A stretch of DNA of 8,184 bases from Candidatus Aminicenantota bacterium. GTDB taxonomy: Bacteria > Acidobacteriota > UBA6911 > RPQK01 > JAJDTT01. Below the pieces are notes generated by a model, which saw only the letters and a list, made by a program, of their open reading frames with translations, made no database searches and had not been told where the DNA came from. Made by a program: the position numbers and the translations under genes. The stretch is taken from NCBI GenBank assembly GCA_026706325.1, contig JAPOYZ010000048.1:1-8184 (forward strand), written 5' to 3'. Below are positions 5,535-8,184 of this stretch, piece after piece. Position 1 is the stretch's first letter, and every line of letters begins with the position of its first letter.

Positions 5535-6434
5535 ATGAAAACCGGACCGGAGATCAGCGTCGCCGTCGTCCCCGTCGGCGGCCTGGGGACTCGCCTCCTG
5601 CCGGCCACCAAGTCCCAACCCAAGGAAATGCTGCCGGTGGCAAAGAAGCCGGTGGTCCAGTACGTGGTCGAAGAACTGGGCAGGAACGGCATCAAGGAGA
5701 TCCTCTTCGTCACCGGACGGACCAAGACCTCCATCGAGAACCACTTCGATCCGGACCACCAGTTGATTCGGAACCTGAGGGAGTCGGGGAAGGAAGACTT
5801 GCTGGCGGAACTCGACTACGAGCAGACGGAGGTCAAGTTCTTCTACACCCGTCAGCGGCTCCAGCGGGGACTGGGGGACGCCGTCCGCTGCGCCCGCCGC
5901 TTCACCCAGAACCGCCCCTTCGTGGTCGCACTGGGCGACAGCATCATCGGTCTCGATTCGCCGACCAACGTCGTGAGCGCCATGACTCGGATCCACCGCG
6001 AGTCGGGGGCGGCCTGCGTGGTCGCCGTCGAGACGGTCTCCCCCCAGGACATTTCCCGGTATGGGATCGTGGAACCGGGAGGCGACGGGAACGAATTCCC
6101 CATTCTGGGCCTGATCGAGAAACCTCCCGTCGGGTCCACTTCAAGCTGCCTGGCTCTGGTGGGACGGTATGTCTTTTCGCCTTCCATCTATGGGAAGCTG
6201 GACAAGATCCAACCGGGAGTCGGCGGGGAGATCCAGTTGACCGACGCCATCCAACTGCTTCTGGAAGAAGGAGAGACGGTCATCGGGGTCCGCCTGCCGG
6301 AAACCGAGAGGCGCTACGACATCGGCAACTTCGAGAGCTATTTCGAAACCTTCGTCGAGTTCGCACTGCGCGATCCGGATCTGGGGCCGGGCCTGCGCAA
6401 GCGTCTGCTGGAGCGATTGGTTGAAGATCACTAG
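5535..6434 (+). CDS. galU: UTP-sugar-1-phosphate uridylyltransferase (GalU/GtaB family)
   Basis: This cytosolic nucleotidyltransferase transfers UMP from UTP to a sugar 1-phosphate, classically glucose 1-phosphate to give UDP-glucose. The 299-residue product has the expected length. The N-terminal signature GGLGTRLLPATKSQPKEMLP (15-34) includes the nucleotide-binding GLGTR and Lys30. ALGDSII carries the metal-binding Asp135, LIEKP lies at 193-197 and GGEIQLTDAI at 230-239, all typical of the family. ALGD resembles Bacillus GtaB more than E. coli GalU. The ATG at 5535 puts a short tail before the first beta strand; in-frame ATGs at 5508 and 5520 are alternatives, and none has a strong ribosome site. 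The last 14 bases overlap the TTG start of a glucuronokinase-like gene, which raises the possibility that glucuronate 1-phosphate is a real substrate. Family certain; sugar specificity open. Confidence 0.92.
   Translation: MKTGPEISVAVVPVGGLGTRLLPATKSQPKEMLPVAKKPVVQYVVEELGRNGIKEILFVTGRTKTSIENHFDPDHQLIRNLRESGKEDLLAELDYEQTEVKFFYTRQRLQRGLGDAVRCARRFTQNRPFVVALGDSIIGLDSPTNVVSAMTRIHRESGAACVVAVETVSPQDISRYGIVEPGGDGNEFPILGLIEKPPVGSTSSCLALVGRYVFSPSIYGKLDKIQPGVGGEIQLTDAIQLLLEEGETVIGVRLPETERRYDIGNFESYFETFVEFALRDPDLGPGLRKRLLERLVEDH
6410..6413 (+). promoter_or_regulatory. ribosome binding site inside galU deciding the TTG start
   Basis: GGAG lies seven bases before a TTG codon at 6421, within the 3' end of galU. 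Starting at this TTG gives KITRASANARIGLLGNPSD, which keeps the whole conserved first strand of the GHMP kinase; no upstream ATG or GTG in this frame is equally well placed. Confidence 0.65.
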
Positions 6435-7419
6435 GGCCTCGGCAAACGCTCGCATCGGCCTCTTGGGCAACCCTTCCGACGGCTTCTTCGGCAAGACCAT
6501 CTCCTGCATCTTGAGAAACTACTCCGCCAACGCCGTCGTCTACGAGTGGCCCGAACTGGAGATCATCCTGAGCCGCCAGGACCGGTGCGAGTTCCGGCAA
6601 ATGGAGGACCTGGTGGACGATGTCCGGATCAACGGACTCTACGGCGGTCTCCGGCTGGTCAAGGCCACCATCAAGGTCTTCGCCGAATACTGCTGGCGAG
6701 AGAAGATTCGGCTCCCGCAGCAGAACTTCTCTCTCCGCTACGAGACCGACATTCCCCGCCAGGTGGGCCTGGGAGGATCCAGCGCCATCATCACCGCGGC
6801 CATGCGGGGCCTGTCCGAGTTCTACCAGGTGTACATCCCCCGCGAGATCATGCCCGGACTCGTCCTTTCGGTGGAAACCGAGGAGATCGGAATCGAGGCG
6901 GGCCTCCAGGACCGCGTCTGTCAAGTCTACGAAGGACTGGTCTACATGGATTTCAACCGGGAGGTCATGGACCGGCTCGGACACGGGTTCTACGAATCCC
7001 TCGATCCCGGCCTGCTGCCCCCGCTCTACCTGGCATACCGCAATGATCTGGGCCAGGTCTCCGGCATCTATCACAACGATTTGAGAGGCCGCTGGAACCG
7101 GGGAGAGCAGACGGTCCATCGCGCCATGAAGGAGTTCGCCGATCTGGCCCGGATGGGGAGAGAATGCCTGTTGCGGGGCGACACGGTGAAGTTGGCCCGC
7201 CTGATGGACCGGAACTTCGATATTCGATCCGGGGTGTCCAGTTTGGACCCCAGGAACGTGGAGATGATCGAGATGGCGCGATCCCGCGGGGTCAGCGCCA
7301 AATTCGCCGGTTCGGGCGGAGCCATCGTCGGAATCTGCGAATCCGACGAGACCTTCCTGGGACTTCAGGAAGACTTTCGCACCATTGGCTGCACCGTCAT
7401 CCGGCCCCGAATAAGTTAG
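6421..7419 (+). CDS. glucuronokinase-like GHMP kinase
   Basis: This GHMP-superfamily sugar kinase closely resembles plant glucuronokinase, which phosphorylates D-glucuronate at C1 with ATP to give glucuronate 1-phosphate. The 332 residues run in GHMP order: N-terminal ARIGLLGNPSD (10-20), GLYGGLRL (72-79), the ATP-binding loop IPRQVGLGGSSAI (111-123), EIGIEAGLQDRVCQVYEGLVYMDF (155-178) and the C-terminal KFAGSGGAIVG (294-304). From memory, plant glucuronokinase shares the blocks GLLGNPSD, YGG.RLL, NIPRQ.GL.GSSAI, AGLQDRV.QVY.GLV.MDF and KF.GSGGA in the same order. Other GHMP kinases, such as galactokinase or heptose kinase, usually lack NPSD plus GLQD together. The TTG start overlaps galU by 14 bases, indicating translational coupling, so the product probably feeds that uridylyltransferase. 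Superfamily is certain; glucuronate as substrate is likely but untested, and another uronic acid or sugar is possible. Confidence 0.82.
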   Translation: MKITRASANARIGLLGNPSDGFFGKTISCILRNYSANAVVYEWPELEIILSRQDRCEFRQMEDLVDDVRINGLYGGLRLVKATIKVFAEYCWREKIRLPQQNFSLRYETDIPRQVGLGGSSAIITAAMRGLSEFYQVYIPREIMPGLVLSVETEEIGIEAGLQDRVCQVYEGLVYMDFNREVMDRLGHGFYESLDPGLLPPLYLAYRNDLGQVSGIYHNDLRGRWNRGEQTVHRAMKEFADLARMGRECLLRGDTVKLARLMDRNFDIRSGVSSLDPRNVEMIEMARSRGVSAKFAGSGGAIVGICESDETFLGLQEDFRTIGCTVIRPRIS

Positions 7420-7432
7420 CACTTCGATTCCC

Positions 7433-7438
7433 AGGGAG
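7433..7438 (+). promoter_or_regulatory. ribosome binding site of the D-2-hydroxyacid dehydrogenase gene
   Basis: AGGGAG stands six bases before the ATG at 7445, in the 25-base gap after the glucuronokinase-like gene. The tight spacing and lack of a terminator hairpin in the gap support co-transcription. Confidence 0.6.
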
Positions 7439-7444
7439 CATGAC

Positions 7445-8184
7445 ATGACAACGGAACACCGGAACCAACCTCCAAAACGAATCTTCAAGCTGATGATCTA
7501 TCCCGCCGTGGATGCTCACCGCCTCGCCGCGATCGTGGAAGTTGCGGGCGACGGCGGCACCGTGGTGAACGCGCCCGACGAGGACGCCGCCGTGGCGGCC
7601 ATGGTCGACGCCGACTCCTTCTTCGGCAAGATGACGCCCAAGCTGCTGGCTGCGGCCACCCGCTTGCGCTGGATTCAGGCACCCAGCGCCAGCATGGAAC
7701 ACTATCTCTTTCCCGCCCTGGTGGAACATCCCTCGATCCTGACCAACATGCGGGGGATCTTCTCCGACGTCATCACCGAACACGTCTTCGGCTTCATCCT
7801 CTGCTTCGCCCGGAATTTCCACCACTACATCCGAAACCAGGCCAAGGCCACCTGGGAGGTCATGGGAGACCCCAGTTGGAAGGCTCCCAACTTCGTGCGC
7901 AGCCTGCGGGACGTCGCTCCCGCGGACTTGGCCCACATCCAGCTCTCGGAATCCACGTTGGGGATGGTCGGTCTGGGAAGCATCGGCGCGGAGGTGGCCC
8001 AGAGAGGACTGGCCTTCGGGATGCGGGTGCTGGCGGTCGACCCCAAACGGGAGGAATGCCCCCCGGGCGTCAAGTCGCTCTGGAAACCGGACCGGCTGCA
8101 CGATCTGCTGGCGGAAAGCGATTTCGTGGTGATCGCCGCGCCGCACACGCCGGAAACGGTCAAGATGTTCCGGCGGCCCCAGTT
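7445..8184 (+). CDS. D-2-hydroxyacid dehydrogenase, NAD-binding (3' end outside window)
   Basis: The frame is open from the ATG to the window end (246 full codons), so the C-terminal third is missing. It belongs to the D-isomer-specific 2-hydroxyacid dehydrogenases, which interconvert 2-oxoacids and D-2-hydroxyacids with NAD(P)H. The N-terminal catalytic half includes WIQAPSASMEHYLFP, corresponding to the family's substrate-loop region, and VITEHVFGFILCFARN, the conserved helix leading into the Rossmann domain. The nucleotide fold starts with GMVGLGSIG (GxGxxG at 176-181), and Asp199 after the second strand (AVDPKR) points to NAD rather than NADP. IAAPHTPETVKMF is the family's third motif; the catalytic Arg, Glu and His would lie at or beyond the edge. 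It follows the glucuronokinase-like gene by 25 bases and is probably in the same operon. The natural substrate cannot be told. Confidence 0.88.
   Translation, partial: MTTEHRNQPPKRIFKLMIYPAVDAHRLAAIVEVAGDGGTVVNAPDEDAAVAAMVDADSFFGKMTPKLLAAATRLRWIQAPSASMEHYLFPALVEHPSILTNMRGIFSDVITEHVFGFILCFARNFHHYIRNQAKATWEVMGDPSWKAPNFVRSLRDVAPADLAHIQLSESTLGMVGLGSIGAEVAQRGLAFGMRVLAVDPKREECPPGVKSLWKPDRLHDLLAESDFVVIAAPHTPETVKMFRRPQ

Noticed and set aside
6280..7488. Long minus-strand open frame opposite galU and the glucuronokinase-like gene
   Set aside because: Antisense shadow of two convincing genes, with low-complexity Asp/Gly/Val composition and no family signature.

Overview
This 8.2 kb, high-GC, gene-dense window looks like an ordinary chromosomal segment from a free-living bacterium. 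Uniform composition, short intergenic gaps, two TTG starts and short hairpin repeats of a type I associate with Acidobacteriota genomes suggest that phylum or a relative. This is an inference from style, not a phylogenetic placement. I see no rRNA, tRNA, CRISPR array, insertion sequence, integrase or phage gene.

Layout. (1) Positions 59-3016, minus strand: a two-gene unit of an FGGY-family gluconokinase-like gene followed after 33 bases by gnd (6-phosphogluconate dehydrogenase). Together they would convert gluconate to 6-phosphogluconate and then to ribulose 5-phosphate. (2) Positions 3017-3130: a divergent intergenic region with an AT-rich promoter-like island and a possible 13-codon leader ORF. 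(3) Positions 3131-4796, plus strand: a single-domain VKOR-type quinone-linked disulfide oxidoreductase, then a soluble endonuclease/exonuclease/phosphatase (EEP) superfamily enzyme of unknown substrate. (4) Positions 4797-4965: a non-coding stretch with palindromic repeats, a -10-like box and a strong ribosome binding site. (5) Positions 4966-5451: a small five-helix membrane protein resembling half of an EamA/DMT transporter. (6) Positions 5452-5534: a short spacer with another copy of the palindromic repeat. (7) Positions 5535-8184: a tightly packed set of a GalU/GtaB-type nucleotidyltransferase, a GHMP kinase closely resembling plant glucuronokinase (its TTG start overlaps the end of galU by 14 bases), and a D-2-hydroxyacid dehydrogenase cut off by the window end.

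The most interesting point is the galU-glucuronokinase pair. Together they could make UDP-glucuronate from free glucuronate through glucuronate 1-phosphate. That route is best known from plants, where UDP-sugar pyrophosphorylase does the second step. The translational overlap suggests that the GalU-like enzyme fills that role here. With the gluconokinase/gnd unit, the window leans towards sugar-acid metabolism, but the two units are on opposite strands and nothing in the sequence shows shared regulation.
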